From contig JAGEMR010000009.1 in assembly GCA_021030915.1 (NCBI GenBank), positions 434,001-498,000 of the forward strand: a DNA stretch of 64,000 nucleotides, given 5' to 3'. Positions 1 through 12,432 of this stretch are shown in pieces; positions within the stretch are counted from its first letter, which is position 1, and every line of letters starts with the position of its first letter. This stretch comes from Astrothelium macrocarpum (Eukaryota; Ascomycota; Dothideomycetes; Trypetheliales; Trypetheliaceae). The notes under the pieces were generated by a model that did not search any database, was not told the origin of the DNA, and worked only from the letters and a program-made list of their open reading frames with translations. Made by a program: the position numbers and the translations under genes.

Positions 1-185
1 ACCCTGATCCCAGTACACAATGCCCAACATCAGATAAACGCGTATTGTGGGATCCTTATCTTTTTGTCTACGTACTCTGTTGCGTTAGTCATAGGCTTGC
101 TGCATATGATCAACTAAGCAGCTGCTATTCCAGCCCTCATCTAAGTTGGTCTTTACTCAGTATATTTGATGCAAGAAGATCGATC

Positions 186-3100
186 ATGCCGAGTCGTCGC
201 TCAGAATTGATCAGGATAGGGGTGGATGTCGGCGGTACAGCCAAAAATTTCTGTCAGAAATCATCGCGTCCACGTGTGTGCTGAAGCTGGTCCAGGTACA
301 AACACAGATGCTGTTGCTGTTAACGTCTCAGCTCGAGCCAGCGAACATAGAGGTGTTATTGCCCACTGCAAGACACCTACGACTCCTGAAGTGACTGGTG
401 GAATCGAAACAGCCATCCAAAGAGTCCTGAATGATGCAAAACTCCCTTCAGACAAGATTGCCAGTGTCACTGTGGGCACGACGCATTTCATCAATGCCGT
501 TCTAGAACGAGGTTTGTTTAATTCTGAGTTTCTAGTTGACTGACTGTTACCGACTGCTGTCAAGATGTCAGAAGACTTCGGAGCGTCGCAGTTATCCGGC
601 TATCAAAGTCATTCCTGCGAGAAATCCCTCCATTTTCGGATTTTCCCCCTGGCTTAGCAAACATTCTCCGAGGATACGCAGGCTACGTGGATGGCGGCCT
701 CCACATTGACGGCTCCGAGGAAGCTCCAATAGTTGAGGAGCAGGTCATCCATCAATGTTCAGCCATCAAGGAGCATCATCACACAGCTGTCGTAGTCGCT
801 GGCATTTTCTCGCCCATTGACCAGTCGTTTAGACAAGAGAGCGAGGTACGAAAAATCATCTTACGTGAGCTCCCCGGAATCGATGTCGTATGTTCACATG
901 AGGTTGCCAACATTGGATTTTTGGAGAGAGAGAACGCTAGTATTCTTAATGCAGCAATTCTCAAATACGCGCGGAAGACGATAAAAGGCTTTCGCGCTGC
1001 GATGAAGAAATTGCAATTAACTTGTCCCCTCTATCTTACTCAGAATGACGGCACACTACTGAATGCAGCCTCTGCAGCGAGAGTGCCAATCCGAACATTT
1101 TCGTCTGGTGCTACAAATTCTATGCGCGGAGCCTCTTACCTCGCTCGTACGGGTACTCAAACCTCTACAATTGTTGTTGATATTGGAGGAACTACGTCTG
1201 ACGTTGGTGTCTTGTTGCCTTCTGGATTACCCAGGCAAGCATCGGCCTATGTAACAGTTGCTGGTGTCAGAGTCAATTATTCCATGCCTCATTTACATTC
1301 AATCGGACTTGGCGGAGGTTCAATCGTAAGGCAGACGCACGATAGGGTCTCTGTTGGGCCTGATTCGGTTGGCCATGCTCTGAACACAGAAGCGACGGTC
1401 TTTGGGGGTCCCACGCTCACAGCATCTGACATCGCTGTTGCATCGAACAAGATTTCCTTAGGTAATTTAGATTTGGCCAAAAGAATTCCTCGTGAGATAA
1501 TAGATGAGGCTCAGGCTAGGATCACGGCTTTATTAGAGGCCGCCATCGATGTCATCAAAACTTCTCCGGATCCCCTTCCTGTCCTACTGGTAGGCGGGGG
1601 TTCCATTCTAGCTCCGACCTGCTTGAAGGGAGCCTCGAGCCTTATCGAGCCACCATTCCATGATGTCGCAAATGCCGTAGGCGCAGCGATATCGCAGGTA
1701 GGTGGAACAGTTGATATGGTTCAGAGCGTCGCAAACCAAACAGAAGCTCAGGCTGTTGAAAATGCAAAGCTACTTGCTATCAAGAAAGCCATTCAAGCTG
1801 GTGCTGTCGAATCATCCGTCTTTGTTGCTGAGGTCGAGAGCTTTCCTGTCGCTTATATGGCTAATCAGCTCCGAACAGTAGTAAAGGCTATCGGTGATCT
1901 AGATAATGATACAAGACCTCACGAGGAGTCATTAGATGAGACTGAAGGTGAAGAAGTTCCAGAGATTGTAAAGGGCCATCTTGACGAAGCGAGAGAAGAA
2001 CCGTCTGTAGATCATACAACATACAAGCCTCGCGTAATTAAAAATTCGGAAACGAGCCTACTCGAATGGCACGTTAGCGAGGCTGACATTGACTACCTGG
2101 CTGATGGCTGCTACGTACTAGGGTGTGCTGGTGGAGGCAGCCCCAGCTCGAGTAGAATCCAACTCCGGAACTATCTGCGAGCTGGTTTCGATATGCGTAT
2201 CATCGACGAGTCTACGCTCAAAGAAGATGCGGTCATCTATTGTAAGCACATGTGTAATGATTCACTCATGCAATTAGTTCTCTAATTCAATCAGGGGGTG
2301 GACACATGGGCTCGCCTGCGACCAGTGTCGAGCGTCTTAACTCGACTGAAACAGTATCAGCATTCGAAGTGCTCATGGATTACCTGGGTCATCGGTCCTT
2401 TGATGCAGTCGTCGGACTTGAGATTGGTGGTGCGAATGGTCTTGAACCGCTACTTGTAGGCTCATCAAAGTACTTCAACCGACCTGTCGTCGACGCCGAT
2501 TTCATGGGTAGAGCATACCCTACTTACTGGCAGACGACGCTGGCAGCGCACCACAGTCTGGAACTGACACCTTGTGCAATCGATTCTGGAGACGGCAAGA
2601 GCATCATCATGGCAAGGGCTCCTAACGATGAGATTGTGGATCGCGCCTTGCGAGCCAGCTGCGCTGAGATGGGATCCAGAGTGGGCAAAGCTGCAAGGCC
2701 GACGACCACTGAGCGAGTGAGAAGCTGTGCCGTTCTCAACAGTTATAGTCTTGCCTGGCGAATAGGACGGTGCATTGCTGTTGCCGAATGTACAAATACG
2801 TTAAGTCGAGTCGCAGAATCTATCGTGCAAGAAGCTGGAGGACTCAAAAGCGCAAAGGTCCTTTTCCGAGGCAAAATCGTCGGAGTTGAAAGACGATTAT
2901 GGAAAGGACATTCATATGGTGAGGTTATCATTTCAAGTACTGGAGGCAACGAAGCAGACGAAGAGGAAATGCAAACAGGCTCTGATCATACCCAGCCCGT
3001 AGCACAAGGAGGTGCTCTGAAGATACCCTTCAAGAATGAAAACATCATTGCAGAACATACCGATATGAGTGGAAGAAAATCGGTCATTGCTTCGGTCCCA

Positions 3101-3334
3101 GATCTCATCTGTGTCCTTGATCGTGGATCTGGGCGCGCATTAGGAGTTCCAGAATTTAAATATGGATTTCGAGTCGTTGTACTTGGGATTACGTGCTCGC
3201 CAAGATGGACAGATACGCCAAAAGGATTGGACATCGGAGGACCAAAGGCATTTGGGTACGACGATGTGGAATACCACCCATTAGGAGAGTATGTAAAGCC
3301 CAGAAGTGTTTTGGAGGAGTATGCTACAGATTAG
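186..3334 (+). CDS. Hydantoinase/oxoprolinase family protein with C-terminal DUF917 domain
   Basis: Four exons, 186-234, 296-511, 565-2241 and 2295-3334, give 993 aa. The three introns are 61, 53 and 53 nt, and joining them restores family motifs: the N-terminal nucleotide-binding loop VDVGGTNTDAV (split by intron 1) and GTTHFINAVLER (exon 2). Residues of about 1-540 are the hydantoinase A N-terminal plus hydantoinase A regions (actin-like ATPase fold), with VDIGGTTSDVG and GLGGGSI visible. From about residue 630 the protein becomes DUF917, with CAGGGSP, WGGHMGSPATS (made by intron 3) and EIGGANG. The family performs ATP-dependent opening of hydantoin or 5-oxoproline-like rings; the substrate here is unknown. 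The fused hydantoinase-DUF917 layout and the length are usual for fungi. No predicted signal peptide, so probably cytosolic. No pathway partner lies beside it. The start is the first ATG in frame before the conserved loop. Confidence 0.9.
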
Positions 3335-3827
3335 TGGCCATAAGTTTGACCTTTCTGAACGAAGGCATGATGTAGTGCATAGATATCATCTCTCCTACGC
3401 ATGGTTCCCCAGCCTTTGATTCTTTTTTGTTCATCACCGGCATAAGCAGCAGAGGGTATTTTATAGCTTCGATATACCAATCTCTAATGTTTCCAACCCG
3501 CTTTCAAAACCGACGAGAAACATGCGAGTTGTCTAAGAATATTAGACACGCCTGTCAGTTACGTTTCTAAAGACATGGTCCAATATCAGCATAGCCACGG
3601 GTTCCTGGGTTGGGTCCTCTAGGACTATTCAAGCTACTTAGCGAAAGAGATTGGTGTCGCGAGGAAATCTAGGGATTAGAGTCAGGCTAAAAAGGTCCAC
3701 ATTTGAAGGCTTACCATTATTTCAGGTAGAGAATTGGTATAACAATGGTGTAAGGTTGAGGCTCGACATTGGCGCTTTTGCAAACGGATAGTCTCAGATC
3801 TAAGACATTCGCGTTTGCAGTACGAGC
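3335..3827. other. Intergenic stretch, no gene recognised
   Basis: Holds the 3' flank of the hydantoinase gene. No coding-like frame, RNA gene or repeat is visible. Confidence 0.5.
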
Positions 3828-4379
3828 ATGTTAGTATGCGTTGCGACTTATTTTTCGTACCAGCAGTTGTTTTTGCCAGAAAACAGCTCCTATTTTTTGA
3901 ATCTGATTTCCCAGCTCAAAAGAGCGCCCTTCTATATCTTACTACTCGGGATATTGCCGTTATGTTTCTCGTCAGAGGCCGCAGAGATGGATAAAGAAGA
4001 AACTACCTCTCTTGAGCAGACCAAAGAAGTCAATCGAGGTGCGTTTCTTCAAAGTACCAGACGAATTCCTGCTAATTAAGATGAAGGTGGTTCAAGGAAT
4101 GACCAGCGGTCCAAAGACACAAAGTCTCAGCCAACTGATACATCAGAAAACCAGGACGAGCTTGTTGTGGAAAGCGAAAATGACTTGAAAGGCCAAGAAG
4201 GGCTATATCCAGTCGTGAGGGACAAGGAACACTTGTCGAAGCAGAGAGGTCGTTGGGCTCAAGAAGAGGTCTTTGAAGGCTTGGGTCTGATGTCGCAATT
4301 CGTACCTGCCAGAGGGAAACTCAAAGGACACCTGAAGAGAAAGCGCATGACATCGTCCACCGGTCAGAGTCAGGTTTAG
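3828..4379 (+). CDS. Possible small two-exon gene, unknown
   Basis: An open frame 3828-4038 can be joined over a 42-nt GT..AG gap (4039-4080, with GCTAAT just before the acceptor) to a second open frame running to the stop at 4379. The predicted product is about 169 aa: a hydrophobic N-terminal stretch, then a hydrophilic region rich in Glu, Lys, Gln and Ser, with a basic C-terminus. No family is recognised. The start is unsure: an internal ATG near 3988 would give a soluble acidic protein of about 115 aa. The intron is shorter than others in this window, so the model may be false. It lies between the hydantoinase gene and the broken NACHT gene. Confidence 0.25.
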
Positions 4380-5358
4380 TCCAGAACCTAGCAGGCTCGG
4401 AACATTAAGCTATGTCTGTTGCCGGACGAGAACGTAGCTTGACAACTGTCAGGTATGCCTTGTTGCATGCATGGGTACACATCTTGTTTGGAGGACGGTT
4501 TCTTTTGCGATCGCTTTATAGTTTTCAGATACGAAAGCCAGCGGAGTCACATCAGAGTCATCTTGACGGTCCCGATTGAAGCAATACAGCAAATGATTGC
4601 TTGTTTGGGTTATTCAGAACTTGGAGTCCATTCCATCTCATTCCACGCCTCCCATTAGACAATATCGAGGCGATCTACCGCTTGATGATCTATCAGGAAA
4701 ATGATAGACCGTGCGCCTGAGCCACCGTATTTGAGTGACCGTATTGGTTTGTGAGATTCGGAGAAGCAAAGTTCATTGAGTCTCGCAGCCTGCAAGATAA
4801 CGAGGACTGTGGTGTCTAGAGGAAAATGATTTGCCATGTATCTGCCACAGAGGCTCTCGGAAGAAGTAGGCGACAAACGTCTCAGATGCAATTCTCGATA
4901 TGTAGTCTCACTTTTGGAATTGCTTAAAATTGTAGGATATATTTCTTGCGCGATTGACTTTCCGGATTACTAAGGGACATTTGCTGCGCACTGGCCATGC
5001 CTTCCTCCATGTCTCAATCGAACAATTAAGTCATCGTAACTACTTACAGGTACAGGACCTCAGAGCTGCCAGTCAAACTGTCCGGTAAGCGGGTGAGCCA
5101 AATTTTCAGCGCCACATCAAGCTTGCCAGAATAGTCTTGGACGTTCGCAGCGGTCTTCATCATGGAACAACATATCCGGAGAGTCGCACGTATGCCATAT
5201 GCAAGTCGTATGCGCTCGCATGAAACTAACGTGGGTTTAGCTCAGCCTGGCGCTTGCGAATTCCCGCAATCCGCGGAAGGTCATCTTTGACAGCTTCGTA
5301 TATCTCCAAGCTACGGATACAGCAATGGTTCTTCGAGCTGACCCTCTGGAGGATCGAG
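4380..5358. other. Intergenic stretch, no gene recognised
   Basis: Upstream flank of the NACHT gene. Short open frames on both strands show no family signal. Confidence 0.5.
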
Positions 5359-8300
5359 ATGCTCGATCCGTTGAATGCACTCAGTGTTGCTGCAGCTGTA
5401 GTTCAATTTGTCGACTATGGCACCAAGCTCGCAAGCAAAACTCGCGAAATCGCGAAACGAGGGAGCACATCTAATAATGACGAAATTGAGAAGACGATGG
5501 TTCAGCTTCGGAGCCTGAGTGAGAGTGCAAAACAGCATTCGCGTTCAGAGAATGAGCAACTATCAGGCCCTGAGCAAGCTCTTAACACCGTTGCATTCTC
5601 TTGCTGTGGAGTGGCAGATGAATTAATCACCACCTTGAAAGAGCTCAAACTAGGCGCTTCACGAAATGTGTTGAAGAGCATGAAGTACGCATACAAAACG
5701 GAACAAAGGCAGGACAAAATCGCTCGGCTACAAGATATCATGGAAGGCCTACAATTACAAATGTGTCAACATTTGTTGCTCCTCCTAAGGTATTTCGTTA
5801 CAGCTCTTATTGTGGGCTCAATAATGCTGATAGTGGATCTGCTTGCAGGGAACGATCCTCAAAAACGTTACAACGATTAGACCAACTTACGGAACGAGAC
5901 ATTCTCCTGGAATCATCAATAACAAATAAACTGGACGAGATGAAAGAAGAGTTGTTCTCGACATTGAAAAGCGAAAAAAGCCACGATCACCATAGACTCA
6001 GAACTTTACTGTTTGGAATTGCAGAAGAGGGCAACAAAGTAGAAAAGCAACAAAGGATCTTACTGAGTTTGAAGTTTGAAGCGATCAAAGCAAGACATGA
6101 CAGGATTATAGAAGCACATCGAAGGACCTTTGAATGGATTTTTAGACATTCAGAATCAGTGCATCATTCAGGTCACGTCCTTCCAAGCTGGCTTCGATCT
6201 GGCAATGGAATGTTTTGGATCTCGGGTAAAGCTGGCTCTGGAAAGTCTACGTTCATGAAGGTTTTGTGCGACCACATGGCAACCAAAAAGGCGCTACATC
6301 ATTGGGCGATGATAGACAGAGAGAGCTCCGGAGTGTCTACTGGGATTACCGCGGAAACGCTCCAACATCAAACTAAGAACAACCGAAAGCTAGTGATTGC
6401 CAGTCATTTTTTCTGGGGTAACGGGAACCAGATGCAAAACTCCCAAGAGGGGCTGCTGCAAACGCTCCTATATGATGTTTTACGACAGTGTCCGGAACTG
6501 ATCGAGTTGGTCTGCTCATCTCGTTGGAATGCGGATGGCCTGCATAACGAGATGGATGGAAAATGGAGTCTAAACGAATTAGCTGGGGCAGTCGATGCCC
6601 TGCACAGTCTTCCATTACTTTCCCAGGGAACAGAATTGATGTTTTGCTTTTTCATCGACGGACTGGATGAGTACAGAGGTGAACACAAAGATATCATCAA
6701 TATTTTACGGCGTTTAGTTACTTCTTGTAATATCAAAATTTGTGCGTCGAGCCGACCATGGAATGTATTTGAAGATGCGTTTGGGACATCGCCTCAGATG
6801 CTAGTTCTTCAAGATCTCACACAGGAGGACATTCGTAAATATGTCCACGACATTCTCGAGGAAGACCACAATTTTAAGAACATGCAAAGTGTTGACGACC
6901 AGTGTGCGGAACTCGTCCAAGAAGTAACAGATAAGGCAAGCGGCGTTTTTCTCTGGGTCCGACTTGTTGTCGCCGAGCTATTAAAAAGTGTGCAAAATGA
7001 TGATGGAATTCAGGATCTCCGAAGGCGGCTTCGTTCATTACCATCAGATCTAGAGGAATACTTTCAACGCATCTTCGATTCAATTGATCCGTTCTACCAG
7101 CAACAGACTTCGCAAATATTGCAATTATGTGTAAGAGCTTACCAACCACTCCCAGTTTTAGCGTTCTCAATACTTGAACATGAGGACCCTCACTTTGCCA
7201 TCAAAACAAGCGTTGAAGCTATGGGACCCAAGGATACAAAATCAACACAAAATGTTCTACGTCGACGACTGGCTGGACGATGCAGAGATCTCGTGGAGTA
7301 CATACCTATGGCCGAGGAATGTCGAGTAGAATTTATTCATCGAACGGTGAAGGATTTCTTGAGCAATGAACACATGCGCAAAATGCTGCTGCTTCGATCA
7401 GGACCAGATTTTAATGCTTTAGCTATGCTTGGTCGAATCTGTCTCTTCCTGATAAAGAAGTTTCCTATCCACCGAACCGTACCTTTCATGGAAGCCGTGA
7501 ATACACGCGGGCAATTCTAATTCAGCCACTGGATGAAGGACCTTTTTGCGTACGTCTATGACATGGAAACAGAGTAATCGCAAACCGATTATATATTGCT
7601 CCAAGAGCTATATCACACCGTGGCACGATGGATCGGCCATGGCGTTCAAGATTGGTGTTCTCTTGGCGCTCTACCTGATTCTCTGGTGTTTGATCTTATC
7701 AAGGTGCCTTTTCCTTTCATCGGTCTTGCCGCTGCCTACAACTTGCGAATCTTCGTTAAAGAGAAAATCGAGAGAGATGCTGGCGCAATAGCTTCGTCAA
7801 CCGAAGCATTTGGGCTTTTAGATTCAAGCTTTTGGAGTAGTGTAGCCGACGTCAAGCTTTTGTCGTTTGTCCTGGACGTGGTTGCCAGTCCAGAAGCCAT
7901 GGCTCACAATGCATCTCCATGGTTTGAACTTCTTCGATGGCTCTTCACGTTGAAGGGGGACGACCTGGGTAAAGTTGGACCAAAGAAAGATATCTTGCTG
8001 AAGCACATCGAGCGCATGATCAATCCTGGTGGTGCTCAGAATGTGCAGGTCAAAATATACTGGCCTGAAAGGTCCGCTACCTCTGAACGATGCCTACCGA
8101 GAGCCAGGGGACGCACACTAAAAAGTAGGGGAGTATCTGGCAGCTTGGTAGAACAGCCGTGTGTCATGATATACGATTCAGAAGAAGTTCGTGACATAGC
8201 CTATAGCAGAGAAACGCCCGGATCTACAGCTTCAACTGCCGCACGGCCAACACCTGGACTATGGCTAGCAACCTATTACGAGGCGGCGGTAATATTGAAA

Positions 8301-8462
8301 GACCTTTTTCGTGAAGACTGTGAACCATTGATAACTCAAATGTCGATGCGAATCTCAACCGATCAATCCAATTCGACTGAGAGACCGGTACCTGAGATAG
8401 AGAAGGCAGAATCAACCCGGTTCCAATTGATGAGCTTTTGGAGCTACGTCGGCTGGAAGTGA
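5359..8462 (+). pseudogene. NACHT-domain STAND (NLR-like) gene broken by two in-frame TAA codons
   Basis: Exons 5359-5789 and 5849-8462 (59-nt intron). The N-terminus (MLDPLNALSVAAAVVQFVDY) is the fungal STAND N-terminal domain that precedes NACHT in many ascomycete proteins. A coiled-coil-like linker follows, then NACHT with Walker A GKAGSGKST (about residue 268) and Walker B FFIDGLDEY (about 411), and a conserved VEFIHRTVKDFL motif after it. The same frame runs past stop codons at 7518-7520 and 7575-7577 for another 295 codons. The segment between and after the stops still looks coding and carries an alpha-helical C-terminal region. Both stops are TAA and each could arise from CAA by one C-to-T change at CpA, as in repeat-induced point mutation. 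A 111- or 129-nt intron ending at 7607 could remove both stops in phase, so a functional gene is not excluded. Such proteins act in non-self recognition or cell-death signalling. Confidence 0.72.
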
Positions 8463-11400
8463 AGCAATCACCGGCCCATGTATGCTGTGTTGTTGCACTG
8501 GCGTTCGGTCCAGCCAGATACCAAAGCCCAACCAGTGTCTCCAGTGTAGAATACCCGCTTGCTTTCTCCAAGACACATCAGTAGGGTCGCGGTGGTTGGT
8601 TCCTGCGAGTCTACTGACTGGTTCGGTACCAGCTCTTGTGATTAGTCAATCCAGTGGCTAAAATCCATTTGTCACCTTTGGAAAAGTTTATCTCACAAGC
8701 TCATCATCCATGCCCTACACGCGTCCATTGTTCAACATGGGATGCTGTCGTCCTTTGAGCTGCAAGCTGCCTTTAATCGACAGAGGCAACAACTCAACTC
8801 CGGTGGATCCAGCGCAAGACAGTCATGGATAAATGGAGAAAAGTCATTTCGTTTGGCCTCTCGTTCCCTCATTCTTTTCGATTGAGAGAATTCTTCAAGT
8901 CGATTTGATGCATCGTCACTTGCGTTGACCATTGGACACACCCTAGTGACGTAAATTAAAACGTCAATACAAGGTTTCGCTTCCAGTAGCGGGTGCCCAA
9001 TGAAATTCACAGGGACAAAGGATTGATCTACTCCTACAAGACTCAGTTTAATCTGCAATAGAAGCCCACGTGGTCATCAAAACCATCACTGGTCAAATGA
9101 TCATCGAGTACCATGGAAACAGTCAAGTCACTGTGGTAAAGCTGTTCCAACAGGCGCATAGATGCAAAACCGTATCGCGAACGACGTAGTTTATCGTAAC
9201 ATACCTCTGATGCAGTCACCAAGTAACCAGTCTGGCATCAATGGCCCCAATCAAACGCGAAAGCTACCATTGAGGGCCTCAAGGGACTTCAGATACCTAC
9301 AACCCCAGTCCAGCACATCTCGCAAGTGCTGCTAACAGAAGACATCTGCATTGATTCGAGGTCCTTTTAGTCAAAGCAACGCACATAACCCTAGTTTCGT
9401 GGTCCTGAAATGTGCTTTGTTGAAAGCTTCGGGTTGTCAAAAAACGAACAATAGACTTAGAGGCAAAAACCCATGATTACTTTAGATTATGTCAGGAGGA
9501 CTCTGAACCGGGCCATTTTGTGGTCTGCGTAGTTTCTCTAGTGGGAAACATCAAGCGGCACTAAGTAAGCCACTCTCGAGAATATTGCAAAGAAAACATC
9601 GTTGCCTCAAAGAAAACATATTTATACATTGAGTGCCAGTCGTTGGGTTACGGAAGGACGGAAGTCAAGGTGCTTGGCAGTACTTGCTTTTGTAGGTTTT
9701 CATGATCGATATGAGGTTGAAATTAGCGGTGCCCAAAACGGAATGTGCGTCCTTAGTAGGGACAATTTTAGAGAAACCGAAGCTTAATAGGAAACAAAAG
9801 CAAAGCATCAAATAATATGAGCTAAAATTGGGTTTGCTCACGAGCGAAGCGAATTCTTACCCTTTGTAGTTGAGCCACGATCACCGTGACGGGGAAAAGC
9901 AGCCAAAAATGTGGCGACGAAAACGAAGGCCCAATAAGGAATTTACCTTCAACATATTTCACGTCCAGCATAAAAAACAGGCGAGTCCAGTAAAATGTAG
10001 GAGTTTTCTACCCTTTTTTGGGGGGGAGAGAAATGGACCGTCCCGTACCAGAGCTTTGGAATTCCTTGAAGCTTATTAATGTGGGGATATTATAACTGAG
10101 AGGATAATTTTGCCCAGCCCACTCGGCGAATAAGTTGCCACTGCGTGCAGAGGAGGTGTTGGCTTTAGTCAAGAACCGTCCATCCCGCAGGAAGAGGTCA
10201 TATCACAGAATAAGATCAGTATGCGCCCCACGCGCGGTAAGTGGTTCAAGGCACGATCCATTCGGTAGAGAAGTCGGATAGCATGCAGATAGTCAGCATG
10301 CGCCGCAGCAGGCCTAGCGGATTGTCAAGATCCAGAGAATGGCCGTCCACTACCAGGTCTCCTTTGCTGATGCCCGATGCGTGCCAGATTCAGGGAGGCT
10401 CGGAAACGGGTAGGCGTCGTGGTGGCGGCCATGTCGGTCATTTCGAGCATGTCGGTCATGTCGGAAGGAAAGGCCAGCTCAACAAACGAAGGAGCGTGAC
10501 GAGCAGAAGGGGAGGGCGAATGCATGAGCTTTTGTGGGAGGGTGCAGGCTGCAGATAAAGTTTCTGGCGGGCTCTGCGACGGAGCAGGGCAGCAAAGGGC
10601 TAGGCTGAAGAGGTGCCGAGTCGGGCGGTGGGCAGGCTGACGGCCAGGCCTGGCATGCAGTCTGTGGGATGGAGTCGCGGCGGCATTGCGGTGTACAGCA
10701 AGGCCAAAGTTCGCGCCAACCCTTGCAGCTGCACGCTTGGCCCTTGTGATGATGAGCTGGCCCGGATGTTACGAGTGTACAAGCGCCAGCGCCAGCGCCA
10801 GAGACACCACCAGACTTAAGATTCGGCGGTGAGCCTGCCTCTCCACCCACGCCCACACCCTCCCGACGCACACTGCTTTCTGCACGGATAACTGCCCATC
10901 CGCGGTCCAAAGCGAGGGGCGATCCATTCCTCACGCCCGCCAGGCCCAGCTACAAAGCCGCGCCATCTCGCCGCTTGTCGTCCAGGAGTTTGCTCGAAGA
11001 GACCTCGCCGCCGCGTGTTTCTGTTCCTGGGCTGTTGCATTGAGCCGGAGAAAGCCAGTTTCGGGTGGTCTGGGCCCCTGACATCAACCTTCCAACCCTC
11101 GTGGCTCCGTGTCCGCAATCTTATCCGCCCTCCTCGATCGTGAGCCCCAACCGAGGCGCAACCATTGCGAGCGCAGCTCCGGCTGCTGGGCCTGAACTGC
11201 CCTCCTGCGATCCCTGATATACGGGGCTGCGCTCACTCTGCTATACTCTCACCCAGCTGTGCCCGTGGTAACTTGCACCGAGTTACCGTACCTGCATAAA
11301 CTGATTTTCCCTTCACCGTCACTTTGGGCAATCACGGGTGCCTCTCACGGGCCTTTCACTCCTTGGTCCATCCTAGCACCGTCACTCTCTGCGTAACCTC

Positions 11401-11529
11401 CTTTCCTTCACTATTACACCACCGTTTGCCCCTTTGGTCAAGTATACGACCTGACAATCGAACACCATCTGACGAGGAAATCAAGCAACTCAGTCCAATC
11501 GGCCACTTTACAGCAAACGGCAGACCAGC
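8463..11529. other. 3-kb region without a recognised gene
   Basis: 8463-10100 is of mixed composition with short open frames only. From about 10,250 to 11,300 the sequence becomes clearly GC-rich, with a CGCCAG tandem near 10,783-10,802, and probably holds the promoter and leader of the gene that follows. 11,397-11,594 is an open, Ser/Gln/Ala-rich frame without an ATG that ends in TGA, one base out of frame with the gene at 11,530 (see findings). Confidence 0.5.
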
Positions 11530-12432
11530 ATGCATCGCAAGCAACCCATAGCAATTCTTCTCTTCAATTACCTCTATCCGCATCCGCGTCCTACTGACCC
11601 AAATTCGTTCTCAACGCACCTGGCCAAGAATTTGGTTCCGGAAGTACGTATTGAGACTGCAACTTTTTATGGCTCGCTGGACACGATAGAGGCTCGCTAC
11701 CCGGGTCTCAACTACTCCCATGCACCTCATCGGAAGCGCCTTGGCCGGTTCCCCCACCATGCCGCACTCTTCAAGGCTTTTGACGCCCTGGCGCTCACGG
11801 AAGGTGAGATTGCGGGGTTCTGCCGGTGGGAAGGCACCAAGTGGGCACGTGAACGATACGAACGTGACGAGGGGATCAAAGTGCAAGACACCACCGGTCT
11901 GGATATTCCAGAATGGGTGGACCCGAGAAAGACGAAAAAGGCCAGAGTGGAGGGTCCAGTTGTCTCTAAGAGGGTTTGCGAGGGCATTCACATCAAGAGG
12001 GAGACGCTTGTGGAGATTCAACGTATCGAGCACGGGAGGGCAGACGCGGAAATGCAGGACGGAGAGGATCACGAGGATGAGGAAGATGACGACCTCGAGT
12101 GTGCGGCCGAGGAAGATTGTGTGACCGAACCCCGTCCGCCTCGCTTTGGAACTACCAATGTCTTCGCTGCAACCAGCGCAGACGGAAGACCTCTACCTCG
12201 AAGTCAAGCTGAACAAGCGGCAGCAGAAGCAATCCATAGCCAAGCAAATGGCTTGGATCTCTCGGTTTGGGAACAGTGGATGAAGGAGGCTACGGAGAGC
12301 GGGAATTTCTCCCAACTTTCTTCGGCAGATTTGGCTCGACAACATGGACTTCTGTTGAGCAACCATGCGGCATCGACACCCAGTCAACTGCCTTCAACCA
12401 CCAATCCTCGCATGGGTTCGCCACGAGCTTAA
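11530..12432 (+). CDS. Conserved fungal protein of unknown function
   Basis: A single open frame of 300 aa. From about residue 20 it reads like a conserved fungal domain (STHLAKNLVPEVRIETATFY, RYPGLNY, then a Trp/Arg-rich helix FCRWEGTKWARERYERDEGI). An acidic stretch (about residues 175-205, DHEDEEDDDLE) and a Ser/Thr/Gln-rich tail follow. No signal peptide or membrane segment, so probably nuclear or cytosolic; I assign no function. The ATG at 11530 may not be the true start. The first 20 residues look unlike the rest, while the adjacent frame upstream of 11,595 reads as a Ser/Ala/Gln-rich coding tail. An upstream exon, a frameshift or a base error are all possible. Confidence 0.65.
   Translation: MHRKQPIAILLFNYLYPHPRPTDPNSFSTHLAKNLVPEVRIETATFYGSLDTIEARYPGLNYSHAPHRKRLGRFPHHAALFKAFDALALTEGEIAGFCRWEGTKWARERYERDEGIKVQDTTGLDIPEWVDPRKTKKARVEGPVVSKRVCEGIHIKRETLVEIQRIEHGRADAEMQDGEDHEDEEDDDLECAAEEDCVTEPRPPRFGTTNVFAATSADGRPLPRSQAEQAAAEAIHSQANGLDLSVWEQWMKEATESGNFSQLSSADLARQHGLLLSNHAASTPSQLPSTTNPRMGSPRA

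Noticed and set aside
8463..11529. Possible transposon in the empty region
   Set aside because: No transposase-like frame, terminal repeat or target duplication could be found by eye.
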